Source: Balanoglossus misakiensis (lineage: Eukaryota > Hemichordata). From it: a DNA stretch of 64,000 bases. Location of the stretch: NCBI GenBank assembly GCA_040954595.2, contig CM082589.2:7254001-7318000 (forward strand), written 5' to 3'. Below the pieces are notes generated by a model. That model did not search any database and was not told the origin of the DNA. It saw nothing but the letters and a program-made list of their open reading frames with translations. Positions 11,301-21,948 of this stretch are shown one piece after another (the stretch's first letter is position 1; each line of letters starts with the position of its first letter). Made by a program: the position numbers and the translations under genes.

Positions 11301-12710
11301 TTGATTACGTATATAAAGCTTGATCCTGAAACATGCCAGCTTTTTTGGCATGAAATAATGAAATATATTTTCTGTTCCTTCATTTTGCCGAAAGGGACTG
11401 TGATTAGGCCCTATGCTAACTGAAACTTATTCAAGAAACTAAAGTTTACACATCTGGACAAAAAAGGTGTTGATTGATGTTAAAAATCGGAGCTTTTACT
11501 GCATGGAATTCCGTTAACGTTAAAAATGACCATCATTTCCCCCAGGTTCTCTATCTACGCGGATCTTACAACATCCGACGAAACTCCATGAGTAAAACAG
11601 ACGAACAAGTTTATGAAGAGGAAGTGGATGAAGAAACCAAACTACGTCACAAGATAGAAGCGGTAAGTCAGCCAATCACGTGTAGGTTGACATATAAACG
11701 ATGAAGAAAATTGCAACTCACGTGTCGTCTGCTCGGGCAGTGGTCGTATCATCCCTGCCTGCTCGTTGTTCTGCCTCTGTGTTACCACGCACCTTTTACT
11801 GCCTGGGTGTCGCTGTCTGGAGTCGTGCTTGCACGTGGACAGGACCACACTTTTTCCACCTAACTGTTGTTTGCTGTTGTCCGAGGTTTTGTCTTGAACA
11901 GTTGCGAGAAATAAAGGTGACCGCCGCTCGAATTTTGGATAAAGTAAACGCCCAGTCCGATCATGTTCTTGATTAATATGAGCATTCCATATGCCACTGA
12001 TAGCTGCTGTCAATGTCAGATTGGCGTAGACCGGTCACGCGACAAATTAACAACAACAAAAAATTAACACCACCTGCGTTTCTGCGCCGTTAGCCAATTA
12101 AACTTTAGCTATATTGAAGCCCCATAAGCTATAACTTTTTAAATCGATACCGTTTTTGTTGTATATCAGCTGTATTTCGTGAACTGTGATCATCGACCAC
12201 CATTTTTTCTACTTCCAGGTTGAAAAGGAAATACAACGGGTAAGGAAGGAAATCGATCGGCGAAAGAAGTTCGGTCGCTACGCCACCATGCGTGGGTGTG
12301 GTCTCTGGTTCTTCGGGCGGCACTTCAGTTGCACCTGCAGCGACCGCAGCGAATTCGGCGACGGAGCCGGCAGCAGCATGGTCGAAGCCGACGACAACCA
12401 CCACCACGCGGTCGCGTACACGAACCGGGCTCTGGATATCTCCGAGTACAGCATCTCGTCGCGGTTCCGCGAGAGCACCAGCACCGGTACCTCGGCGGCG
12501 TCCACCTCGGTCACCGCGATGGATCTGAAGTCCGAGGCCGCGGAGTTGTCGGACGTGAACTTGGACGTGGACGGACAGGAGAAAGTCGACACCGCGGCAG
12601 GAAAGCCGCGAGAATCAGTTCAGAAGACCTCAAGCGGCGGAGGGGCGCCATCTACGCTGGACGTGATAACAGAGAACGGAGACGACCCTTCTTTAACCGT
12701 CAATATATGA
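2760..12710 (+). CDS. GABBR: GABA-B-type receptor (class C GPCR), 3' 15 exons; 5' end outside window
   Basis: Class C GPCR: extracellular Venus-flytrap lobe, seven-helix membrane domain, cytoplasmic tail. Exons: 2760-2861, 3818-3883, 4752-4946, 5800-5950, 6528-6634, 6943-7006, 7485-7583, 7988-8138, 8575-8707, 9032-9142, 9460-9582, 10634-10748, 10956-11173, 11546-11662, 12219-12710. They join in frame into 747 residues ending at TGA. The flytrap part contains ARIILGNFFEDMARRVFCE joined to VYKQNMYG, matching GABA-B1 (VFCEVYK). TM1 starts at IPRLYVIIFGGLAGAGVLLA; TM3 region MCTIRAWSLTIGFTCAYGT; TM7 ends at LIIFVPK. A short charged coiled-coil segment (ETKLRHKIEAVEKEIQRV) follows, as in GABA-B tails, then an acidic/Ser-rich end. 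Cleavable signal and first lobe are missing only because the window starts inside the gene. Whether it is a GABA-B1, B2 or orphan subtype is unresolved. Candidate poly-A signal AATAAA at 13290. Confidence 0.93.
3540..3680. repeat. Decayed MITE-D copy
   Basis: The words AAGGTCACCTCTAATTTACATATG, split here by divergence, then CCATGGTAAATTTGTATAGGTGAC follow the order of MITE-D (compare 17879-18070), but with many changes and shorter. Lies in receptor intron 1. Confidence 0.5.
3878..3889 (+). other. Non-canonical GC-AG splice donor in the receptor gene
   Basis: The exon ends ...TGCGAG at 3883 and the intron begins GCAAGC. Joining 3883 to 4752 gives VFCE-VYKQNMYG, which matches GABA-B1 with no gap. 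The nearest GT downstream (3893) would add residues and shift the next exon into a frame that stops after a few codons. AG|GCAAG is the known consensus of GC-AG introns. Confidence 0.85.
4407..4608. repeat. (TATG)n microsatellite, about 50 units
   Basis: About 200 bp of uninterrupted TATG/GTAT in receptor intron 2. It creates long spurious open frames (Met-Tyr-Val-Cys repeats on +, Thr-Tyr-Ile-His on -). Confidence 0.98.
5467..5660 (+). repeat. MITE-D copy (TTAA-ended)
   Basis: Starts TTAAAGGAGCACATTCACCT and ends GTGACCGTATATACCTTTAA. Interior words such as TTCTAAAGAACATATGG, CGTGTGCCACCCACTGAAAA and CCATGGTAACTGTAGCTAAA match the other copies. In receptor intron 3. Confidence 0.85.
6369..6440 (+). 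other. Candidate 72-bp alternative receptor exon (acidic insert)
   Basis: After a good acceptor (TGTGTGTGTGCAG) there are 72 bases, 24 codons, entering in phase 1 and leaving in phase 1. Insertion or skipping between exons 5800-5950 and 6528-6634 therefore keeps frame. It would add a stretch ending FDYDDDDDDA at a loop of the flytrap domain. The donor CAC|GTTCAC is weak. If not spliced, the frame stops four codons later (TGA at 6452-6454), which would give a truncated ectodomain. The main model skips it, because GABA-B relatives have no such insert. Confidence 0.35.
7215..7395. repeat. GACA/GACT-rich microsatellite
   Basis: Degenerate tetranucleotide runs of AGAC and CTGA in receptor intron 6. 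Spurious Ser-Val-Ser open frames on the - strand come from it. Confidence 0.9.
8232..8342. repeat. (AGAC)n-(AG)n-(AGAC)n compound microsatellite
   Basis: About 110 bp of CAGA units flanking a GA run (8270-8300), in receptor intron 8, 90 bp downstream of the TM1 exon. Confidence 0.95.
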
Positions 12711-15656
12711 CATAGTAACCTCGCATGAACACATACCAAAATAACATATTTTAAATCCTAATAATTCATTAAACTATACTATTCAAAGTGGTCTTTATTT
12801 TTTTTATATCACAGTGATATTTTTCCCATGAGTACCCAAGCACGCCGTTGTCATGGTAACAGAAATGGCCGACGTGCCGAATTGTAGATTCTGTGTAAAG
12901 CACAGGATACAGTTTTTTCAATCAAGCAATTTTAGATGTTTTGAGACATTTTACCAAGTTTGTAGGCCTATAGTAATGCACGAATATATAGAAGAAGGTG
13001 GTAAATTGTACCACGCACTATTTTTGTATCACCTCATATCAATCACTTTACCTTGACAATAACAGAAACGTGTACCAAAATCGAAATTATTTGGATCAAC
13101 TTTAGCGTGCTTTTAGTAGAGTTGAGGTCGGCTTATTGTAAGAGAATATTCCGCCGGAAGTTGCGTCATGACGTTTTCCCTTTCACCCTGGCCGCCATAT
13201 TGTTTGGCTTGTCTGCCAAACGTACTACGTAGAACGGCCAAAATCTAAAATTATCACAACCTTTCAATTAGATTCCGTTTTAAGGTTTTAATAAATATAT
13301 CGAACCATCTAACAGTTAGGTATGAGTGTAGAAAGGAAAAATATGTCATGGTTATGCGACATACCACAACCACATAATTTCATATGCGCACATTTTGAAA
13401 AGACATATTTTGTAATTTTGTAGATGGTGTTGATGTTGCTATCTGACGACGTTCAACCGATTTTCACTTCAAGTATGTCATTTTTCTCCTTGATGTTTCA
13501 CAAATATTTCTCTATTTTAATGTTTGGTCCTCGTCTAGTACATTTTCGCTAGATCGTATAAGTGGCAGAATGACGATCAGACACGTGACGTAAAACGTCA
13601 CAGTGAAATACATTGTAATTAGTATTTTAGTAAGACGAATGTGTAACCACAAAACCAATCCATTGATCAAAACTGAATTTATCTTAGCGTCATTTGTTAG
13701 AAATGTCACACGATATTAAATTTTCCTTGCAGCACAGACAATGGTGGTTCTCAGTACTTTTATCACTATAAAATAAATTACAAAGATTCAGACATAATCT
13801 GTATACTCAATAATATTGTCACCTAAAGTGCAAACCAACTTTTTTATAATTGGGGAATAGGGACCTGTTTATGGTCTTTATATTCTTCAGAAATATTTAA
13901 ATTTTCAGATGGAAGACAATCGATGATTTAGATTGCATAGGTTGTGCTTTGCGTGACTTTTCACTTGACAAATGGTTGCACATGCCAATATCTTTTCCTG
14001 TAATATGGCATAAAACGACTGTAACAAAAATATTTAATCGTTTTTGGTATTTTGACTGTATGTTTTGATATCTCCGGTCTAGAGGAAAGGAATTTCATGA
14101 AATCTATCAGAAATTTCTCGATGGTACACGAAACTATTACAATTTTATTGTTGTTGTCATATTGACGAATTGCGACCTGTAGATGTGAATATGGCGCCCT
14201 CTGTAGATGTGAAGTATTCTTCTTCTGTCTTTATGATACCAGTGGTTTTGAAATAAAGTGTGTGGTGTCACTTACAGGAATGCGTTGTTGTGAATAATTA
14301 AACTTATACGTGAAATATTGGTGTTTATGAAATGAAGAAATATCACTCATTTGTGAGAAATAACTACAAAATTCTTTATTCAGCCGTCCCCAGTAACCCA
14401 ATAACATCAGCAAGGAATGACAGGACAGGAAAGTAAATGAAATGTAATTTTGACCTTTGACCTGTATTTTCTTGCTGAGATAAGGACATACAATGGTAAA
14501 TTAAAAATTACTGTAAATGAACCACCGAAGGTACTGATGTCCTATGTCAAATCTTCATTTCGGATTGTAGTCATGAAATAACAAAGTGTACAGTGTTACA
14601 CTCATACAAAAACTCATCTCGGCGAAGTCTCTTCAAATTACAATGACAACGCCTGTTATCTCAAGGTTCTCAGTTGCTGTATATTTTGCAGAAAGGCAGT
14701 TCTTCTTGTAAGATTTTAATAAAGTAACTTCCACATTCATGTGGAACATGGGCTTTTGACATCGAGTTGAATACAGTCAATAAACTTCTTCAAACTAAAA
14801 CAATCATCTAGTCATAAAAATTTCAAATAACTGCACTTTGTTGATTTAGGTGTATAATTGTGATAATCGAGTTGTTTTACGAAGACTAAATAAAACAAGT
14901 TGAAAAAACAAACAAGTAAATCAAGCAGTGATAGAATCCATAAAGTCAAAAATATATCATATTGATAAAAAGTGTTTAAATCTGAATAAGAATCATTCAT
15001 ATAATAATTTATATATTTTATGAAATATATTCATGCAATGGATGAGATGATGCACACATGAACAAAAATTAACGATACAGTATTTCAAATTATTGCAACT
15101 TTTGTTTGAATATTAAGGTGAGTTCTTTGCAGGTGCAAGGCTTAAGTCAGTACTGTAGCACACTGTGAGATGTTGGGTTGTTATTTACACGTAAATGAAA
15201 AAAGTATCAAAAACAAATCAACAGAGGGTGCCCGAACGAAAAACAACAACAATATAAACATCTATAAAACCATATCAAGAAGTCATAGTCCCTGCAGGAT
15301 TAATTGGTTATGAAAATATTTGAGATTGTTTGGAATGAAATCAGTCAAGTCCCTTGGGGACTAATAGAATCTCACACTCCCGAGGACCTGGGATCATATT
15401 TCTCACACGAGTTGGGGATTTTCTGTCCCACACGAGTCGCAGCTCGTCATATACAGCTTTCGATTAAGCAAGAGTATGGGATCAATTTGTTCTCACACTC
15501 TGTTCTCACACTCCCAGCGTGCCAGGAGTGTGAGAAATAAAACTCCCACACCCGAGCACGCCAATCAAATTTTTTTTTTTTTTTTTTTTTGGGGGGGGGG
15601 AAATTCCATCAAAAATGACAATATCAGCATCGAATAAAGTGTTGTCCCACAACTGC
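12711..15656. other. Intergenic: convergent 3' regions of receptor and TMEM68
   Basis: AT-rich, no exon found. Probably holds the 3' UTRs of both convergent genes. An AATAAA at 13290 suits the receptor; a TTTATT at 14375 (AATAAA on -) could serve TMEM68. Neither is proven. 13189-13200 has a GCCGCCATATT word. 15570-15600 is a run of T then G. Confidence 0.6.
15501..15536. repeat. Hairpin-forming inverted repeat
   Basis: TTCTCACACTCC and GGAGTGTGAGAA flank a short loop CAGCGTGCCA. The CTCACACTCC word is also present at 15372, and CTCACACGAG nearby, so this is a small cluster of related words. It lies about 120 bp past the TMEM68 stop codon, probably in its 3' UTR. Confidence 0.7.
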
Positions 15657-18600
15657 TCAATCCTTGTGCCATTTGAATGAAAATCGCTCTGTTAGCGCCC
15701 TGAATACATTCCCTGGAATTGTCTGATGTTGGTCGATCATTTTCTTGAGCGCAATCTCAGCCTGGTGGATGTAAGAAAAAGAGAAAGAATAAATCTGTCA
15801 ACCTATGGTGTCATTCTGAAATCTCCTTTTGAGCTCAGCTCAGAGAAGTCAGTGTTTAAGTAGGAGAGATACGCAGAGAGAAAACACTGTCATATGCATA
15901 TGCGTGAACTTGTGTTAACCCTAACGCTGCCAAGTCAGTTAAAACTGGTGAGATTTCCAGGGTGACTAGAATCCTGGCTCCCAGGCCTGTTAGACTGCCA
16001 AGTGCGTGTTTATCAGTAGGGCCTATACAAGACCCTCAGACCAATACAGTGCAAACCAGTGCGAATTGGTACATTTTACAGGGGGCTCAGACTGCCAAGT
16101 GTGTCTAAGCACATATGAGAGCCATGTCAAGACAGTCAAAATACGTTTTAGAAGAAAAAGTGGCAAATACGTACTGACACTGACAGATTTGACACCCAGT
16201 AACATTAGGGATAATTTGGATCTTGCAACAATGAAAAAAATTATAACTGACCTTCTTTGCAAGCTGCTGTGGGGTGAGATTCGGATCATACGGAATAGGA
16301 TCTCCAACAAAGGTCCTACGAACAAAACATGTACAGCCATATTACATAGTACTTCAGAGTAGAATTTTGTTGAGGATAGATTTTCAGGAAAAGGGTAATA
16401 CTTTACAGATATGTCTGATACTTGGAATCATGAGTGTTTGTGGGTGCATTTACCGGTAAGTACATCTACATATGTCAGAGTTCACTAAGCTAAAACACAC
16501 CTCATTTTAACAGGAAAACCACCATATATTGGAGCACAAGGAAAACGTATTCTCTCATATATCCTCTGAAAATATTTTCTGCCAATTGAGACCGTTCTGA
16601 ACGCTTCTCGACAATTTTGAGTAAACAGTGGAATGATAGGCTGAAAAAAATAAGAAGTCTGTTATTTATTCAAAATATAGAGTGAATATATTTCACCAAT
16701 GAAATGTTTTGTATAAACTATTCATGCACAGCTAACACACATCTTTTGCATATTGATAACAGAATTTCATGACATGACTGCTATAGATACAGACCAATAA
16801 AAATACAATACTGCAAACAACAGCAACAACAACAACAAAACAATGCCAACACACAGACAAAACATGACGTTTTGAATGTCATGATATGTAAGTTCAGACA
16901 TCTATCGATACAGAACAACAAAATTACAATATTGTAAACAACAACAACAACAATGCCAACTCACAGCTTTAGCTTCAATGGCACATTTCGCAAATCCACA
17001 TCTATTGTTCCAGAGAATTTCGTAGTACTCGTCGCTGAACTGGGCTTCTCTGACGCCCCCAGGCGACAAGATGATGAGATTGTCGTTCTTCAGCACTTTC
17101 ACGCATTCTTCCACACTCCCCGGAGAGACACACATGGCTTGGAGAAGTAATTTGAACCCTGGGGGGGGGAGGGGGAGAGGGAGAGAGAGAGAGAGAGAGG
17201 GAGAGAGAAATCAGATGTCACGGTGATGTTCTTCTGAAAGTTACGCTATGTAACATATCAAGCCATTTTTTAGTCCGATAAACCCTCTTCTTCCCCCCCC
17301 CCCTTTCCTACTCAAACATATACTGTAAAACACTTTATTTTCGCGAGAAATAAATTTTCACGAAATACGCGAGAGACAAAACAGCGTGAAAATAAAAAGT
17401 CGCGTAATTTTTTTTGAAGATAACGATACAGTGAATGAAAAAAGAGAACGCGAAAATTAATACTCGCGAAACAGTGGCCTCTCTCGATATCGCAAAAATT
17501 TCAACTCGCGAAAATAAAGTGTTTTATACGGTATAACAAACACATTGAAAATGCATCTTTAGTTCCGTGGTCACGAAGTTTGAAAGCACAGAAGTGTAGC
17601 AGTGATAGAAATGGGAAGAAATGTGGCCACCTACCTGGTAGCTTGAATAAAAATTTATCCCCAATGCAGTGAGGCATTCTGTGTTTGTACAGGGCCAACT
17701 TGGCGATCACGTAGTAGGCATCGATCGGTATAGCACCATGGTAGTATATCAACACGGCCGGGCCCTCGTCCGGAATCTTCTCCAGACCAATAATTTCATA
17801 ACCTGTGGACGATGAAATTGAAAGTGTTTACATATTGTAATGAAACCTGTCTATTGAGCACACCTTCAGAAGCTATCCTTAAAGGTATACAGTCACCTCC
17901 AATTTCCATACGCCCATATGTGGCTGAATGGAGTTTTTGAGCGTTCTAAAGAACATATGGTGGCACTCGTTTTTTCGCGTGTGCCACCCACTGAAAATCT
18001 GTGATTGGCTAGATCTCAATTTACCATGGTAACTATAGCTAAATTTGCATAGGTGGCCGTATACCTTTAACCCTTTCACCCCCAGTTCCCTCCTTAGATG
18101 TCCAACCTTAAAGGTATACGGTCACCTATGAAAAATTAGCTGTAGTTAATACCATGACAAAATGAGATCTAGCCAATCACAGATTTTCAGTGGGTGGCAC
18201 ACACGAAAAAAAGAGCGCCACCCATATGTTCTTTAGAACACTGAATGCTCCATTTCAGCCATATATGGGCGTATGTAAATTGGAGGTGACTGTATACCTT
18301 TAACATAGAAAACAATGGTTTTTGGACTGGCCCATGCGCAGGTGAATGGGTTAAAGGGGAAGCTCAGTCCAGCTGATTTTTACATATTTGGTAGCTATGG
18401 GTTCAGTTATTCAGGAAAACCAATTTCCCCACGCATAACTGTGACAATTGAAAAAAAAATGGAAAAATACATTGAGAGGTATCTCTACCAGGGCAGGTTT
18501 CACTGTACTATATAACTCTGTGTTCAAAACATAAGAGTTCAAAGGTGAATCGCGTTGTCACCTGACACACACACTGAGGTGCCATGAAAGTTGCTATGGT

Positions 18601-18884
18601 GACTCACCATGCCAGATGTTGGCCTGAGCTTCCCAGAATGTTGCGATGCTGTGTCGGGCACCGTCCCAGAATCCCCTGGAGTAGGCGTCAACTAACTGAT
18701 GCCTGGATTTGTAAATATGACAGAACACCGCGCAGCCGTACAGGAAGAGAACGATCACCGCCGGCAACACGAACATCACGATTATCGGCGTGAACAGCCA
18801 TATTAGCCATTTGATCAGATCGAAGTCCAAATGCAAGACGATGTCATGAATCCATAGGATGTAGTCAAGTATTAATTCTTTCAT
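15657..18884 (-). CDS. TMEM68: TMEM68-type membrane acyltransferase
   Basis: ER-membrane acyltransferase of the lysophospholipid/monoacylglycerol acyltransferase superfamily; human TMEM68 supports triacylglycerol synthesis. Coding exons (- strand order): 18884-18608, 17802-17635, 17158-16965, 16640-16501, 16315-16252, 15761-15657, giving 315 residues (human about 324). The first exon begins upstream at 18942. The ATG at 18884 is the first in frame; a five-codon out-of-frame upstream ORF precedes it. Residues about 25-55 hold the hydrophobic hairpin (IKWLIWLFTPIIVMFVLPAV). Catalytic block YYHGAIPID (His with Asp six residues on) is identical to human. Second block SPGGVREAQFSDE takes the place of the usual EGTR motif. 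The end has PIYGGFPVKMRTFVGDPIPYDP (two exons) and a C-terminal helix IPGNVFRALTERF. Head-to-head with CCM2. Confidence 0.94.
15915..16214. repeat. MITE-E copy 1
   Basis: Starts TTAACCCTAACGCTGCCAAG. Its right end, CAGTAACATTAGGGATAA, is a decayed inverse of the start. Internally it shares long words with 42766-43083 (GGTACATTTTACAGGGGGCT, GACTGCCAAGTGTGTCTAAG). Its right edge is 37 bp from TMEM68 exon 16252-16315. Confidence 0.85.
16782..16966. repeat. Diverged ~115-bp tandem duplication reaching a TMEM68 splice donor
   Basis: 16782-16855 and 16902-16966 share GATACAGA, AAATACAATA/AAATTACAATA, CAACAACAACAA and CAATGCCAACNCACAG. The right-hand copy includes the real donor of exon 17158-16965 (on -: GTGAGTTGG). 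The left-hand copy carries a matching GTGTGTTGG. Confidence 0.7.
17321..17533. repeat. MITE-A copy 1 (TMEM68 intron)
   Basis: About 210 bp, starting TACTGTAAAACACTTTATTT and ending with its inverse (decayed, TTTTATACGGTA). Interior is rich in CGCGAAA words, with the marker GATAACGATACAGTGAATGA. Confidence 0.95.
17879..18070 (+). repeat. MITE-D copy, left member of an inverted pair
   Basis: TTAAAGGTATACAGTCACCT at the left and GGTGGCCGTATACCTTTAA at the right: inverted ends with terminal TTAA. In TMEM68 intron 1. Confidence 0.95.
18108..18303 (-). repeat. MITE-D copy, right member of an inverted pair
   Basis: Same element in opposite orientation, 37 bp from the first. Begins TTAAAGGTATACGGTCACCT and ends GGTGACTGTATACCTTTAA. 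The pair could form a stem of about 190 bp in the pre-mRNA. Confidence 0.95.
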
Positions 18885-18942
18885 AGTAACTTCATGCTGC
18901 AGAGATAGTTTGTGATGTAGTGTCCAGTTGACGCAGATGTTT

Positions 18943-21900
18943 CTGAAATTATGAAAAAAAAAGTTTTTTTTATAACAATATCTGATGTCCATTCCGCCAT
19001 TTTGCTGTACACATAACCTGACGACCCAAGTGAATTCTAAGTTTTAATTGTGGTCGTAGGTGGTGCTAGCACGCGACAGAGATTTCTGTTGCAATACTAT
19101 GACAGGCTGGGTGCCATGCCAGAACCAGAACCCCTTGAATCCAACACACATTTAACCACCGTTACCACGGAAAGTAAGAACCCAAGTTGGGTGGCCACAT
19201 GGTCAATAGAAAATTGAGACACTCATGTAGTATATGAGCATATGATATATACATGTACTCTATATATTCTTTAAAGGATTTACAGAGTAAATTAGTAGTT
19301 TTAACATTTGTATAGAAAGTGGTAACCGTGACATACATGTAAGCCATGGTCCTTGTCCTTTGCCTAATAATGTGGACCAAATCAATTGATAAGTGTAATA
19401 CTAGATATCAGCCATGTTTATCATGTTACCCATAAAAACATTAGCTTCCAAGAGGTCAATACACTTTTAACAACAACACAATACTGGAGACCACTATTCA
19501 ATCTGCTATTGGAGTAATTCCTAGAGCTACAGACAAAAACTTTACTGAATAATTTCATGAGGGTCATGGTTGCATGATATCACAGTTTTCGTTCATACAA
19601 CTTCATGTCATAAACAAAGAGATTTAGGTAAATTGTTTAAGTCAACATCAATACACTGATGTTGGGCAGAATACCTGTAAACAAGTCAACACCTCTTCGT
19701 CTACCACACAACACAGACAGCATCAACAGAAATTTGAAATCCCTGGTCTTATAAACCCAGGGCAGCAAAATAAAGCCAAAAACCCAGAAAAATACCTGTA
19801 CGCTGGTTCAACATAATAATCTGAAAAGAGCGGGCTGGTTTCCCAAAATGTCAAGTTCTCCATGATGAGCGTGCAGTGCCTTTTAGAACAATGGCAAGAA
19901 ACTTACTGACTTCACGGTCCTGATTTGGTAGTATTTACTGAGACATATGTTTATGTAACACTCCCAAGAATCTACTGATAGGGGCAAGCAGGGTGCATTG
20001 TTTGTGAAGGTGTACATCATGCAAGTGCATCGGTCTGAATGCTATCTGTGTCAGTTATCAAAATGAGAAATCCAAGTCACGGGTTCAAGGGAATACTAAC
20101 CCCAACATGAGTGTGGTCCCCCAAAGGCCGATGATCGCCTTATGCGCATGTGCGTAATTTTTTTTTTTTTTCCAAATTTACATCCAATCCAAATGTACTG
20201 CAAATTTCTCATTCATTGAAATAGTGGACTGTTTCGCTTCCTACCATATTTCATGCGCACCATATATTAAAGTAGACTTTAGTTTTATCTCTTCTTTTCA
20301 CTCAATTTGCCGTCTTTTCCAGATCTCTGAAACAGACTATGGTCGCCGTGATCTTGTATGTAAATTGTTGTTAGGATAACTAGCAAACTGCCTTATGGCA
20401 TTGGCTGTATATAGTGTTTGTAACCAGAGTCTCTAGTTTGGCATAATCAGTGAAATTTGTTGCATAATGTGAGTGTAATCATTTTGTCTCATTTATAAGC
20501 CAAGTACATAGCTTTTCACTTTTTTCTTTTTTGAATCTCATGAGAATTGCTTTGGTTATTTCACTCAAACACACATGTATGCTGAGTTGATATGGAAGAC
20601 TTTTTACCCATGATGCAACTCTCCACCCAAAATGCAGGACATAGTGTAGAATTAGGAAACTGATCATAATGAAGGGTGTGGACAAAAAACACCTGAAAGT
20701 TCCAATATACAGTGAAATAGTGAATCCACACCTCTCAGATATAAACAAGTCGAGCTAAATCCCTGTATGAAGCTGAATACGGTCTCTCCTCTACTGGACA
20801 GATTATTGATGAGTCAGTGCATGGAATTGTTTGTTCCAGACAGGTTTGAGAGGCTCAAAGTGGATTCTTGTCTCGATTTTTTGTAATGCTGCGTCTGTGG
20901 CTGCTAATACTCTGCAAAGTAAGCTATGACATCAGAACTTCCTGAGTCACTTTCACAGCGACAATGGTGCAGCGTTAAATGGCCCGCCCATTAATGCGAT
21001 TAAGGGCAGAAGTCAATTCCTATTCTTTCAATCGGACACTATTCCACAATGGGAACACGGACCTGTCCTGTATATCAGGGTCATGTGATGTTGGTGGTTA
21101 TCTGGGATTTAGAATTACTCATTTCCTGATCATCTTGTTTTTTTTCGCTGACAGTGACATCCCAGGTCTGTGAGGCAGGGTTGTGAGTTAATTGTTATCA
21201 ACTGTGCTTGGAGGCACATCTGTTACCATGGTTACATGTAACGCACAGCCCTGCCACACCACAGGTATACACACAATTAAATATACATGTACAGTATATA
21301 TAATATAGATATGGTTGTGTGTGTGCATATATATACATAATACATGTATAATTGCATAATTTACATATAATGTATTGTTGCTATGCAGTGGTATGTTTTA
21401 TATTATTATTTGACAGTTTTGTGTTTTATTTTCAACTATTCAAAATTCATGGCATAATTTTTGAAAACTGAATAACCTGCATGTTTCCGACACACGTTTA
21501 TAATTACAGATATTACCATGCGCACACTAAATTTGGCATTTGATTTTGAGTACGCTGCCTTGGGATTGTTTTGAGATGTTTATAGCTGTGCAGACTGTGC
21601 TCGATGTTACACGACGCGACGCATAGCACTGTATAAAGCACAGTGAAACGAGACCTCCGCATGATCTTACCTTATCAGATTAACAACAGACTTTGTCTAG
21701 ATCACTGCGTCTATCTACCTTGTCTTCCTACAGCTGGTAGCTCAGCTGTCCCCAGTGCAATCAGCTGATACACCGAAACTTCCTCTCGCAATGCAAGCCG
21801 GGTAAATAGCTCCACCCAAGATGGCTGCGTCCATGAGAAGAAATCGACCGTCGCGAATATTTTCAGGAATAATTGTCCTTTTGTGAGGAATAATCTCTTT

Positions 21901-21948
21901 GGCAGATGGTATACAGAATGCTTAGATATAAGTCTAACAAGGGCTGGA
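18943..21948. other. TMEM68 5' intron/UTR, divergent intergenic DNA and CCM2 leader
   Basis: No further coding exon recognised. The TMEM68 exon starting at 18942 follows a splice acceptor, so an unlocated non-coding first exon must lie to the right. A poly-T run is at 20159-20172 and an AT/CA-rich stretch at 21260-21380. Confidence 0.5.
21780..21948. promoter_or_regulatory. Likely shared promoter of divergent TMEM68 (-) and CCM2 (+)
   Basis: Between the divergent genes, sequence becomes less AT-rich. A YY1-like word CAAGATGGCTGCG lies at 21818-21830, close before the CCM2 start region. No TATA box is obvious. The exact transcription starts cannot be read from the sequence. Confidence 0.4.

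Noticed and set aside
12278-12592. Open frames overlapping the last receptor exon in other frames
   Set aside because: Shadows of the G/C-rich exon 12219-12710; the receptor frame is fixed by splicing and membrane segments.
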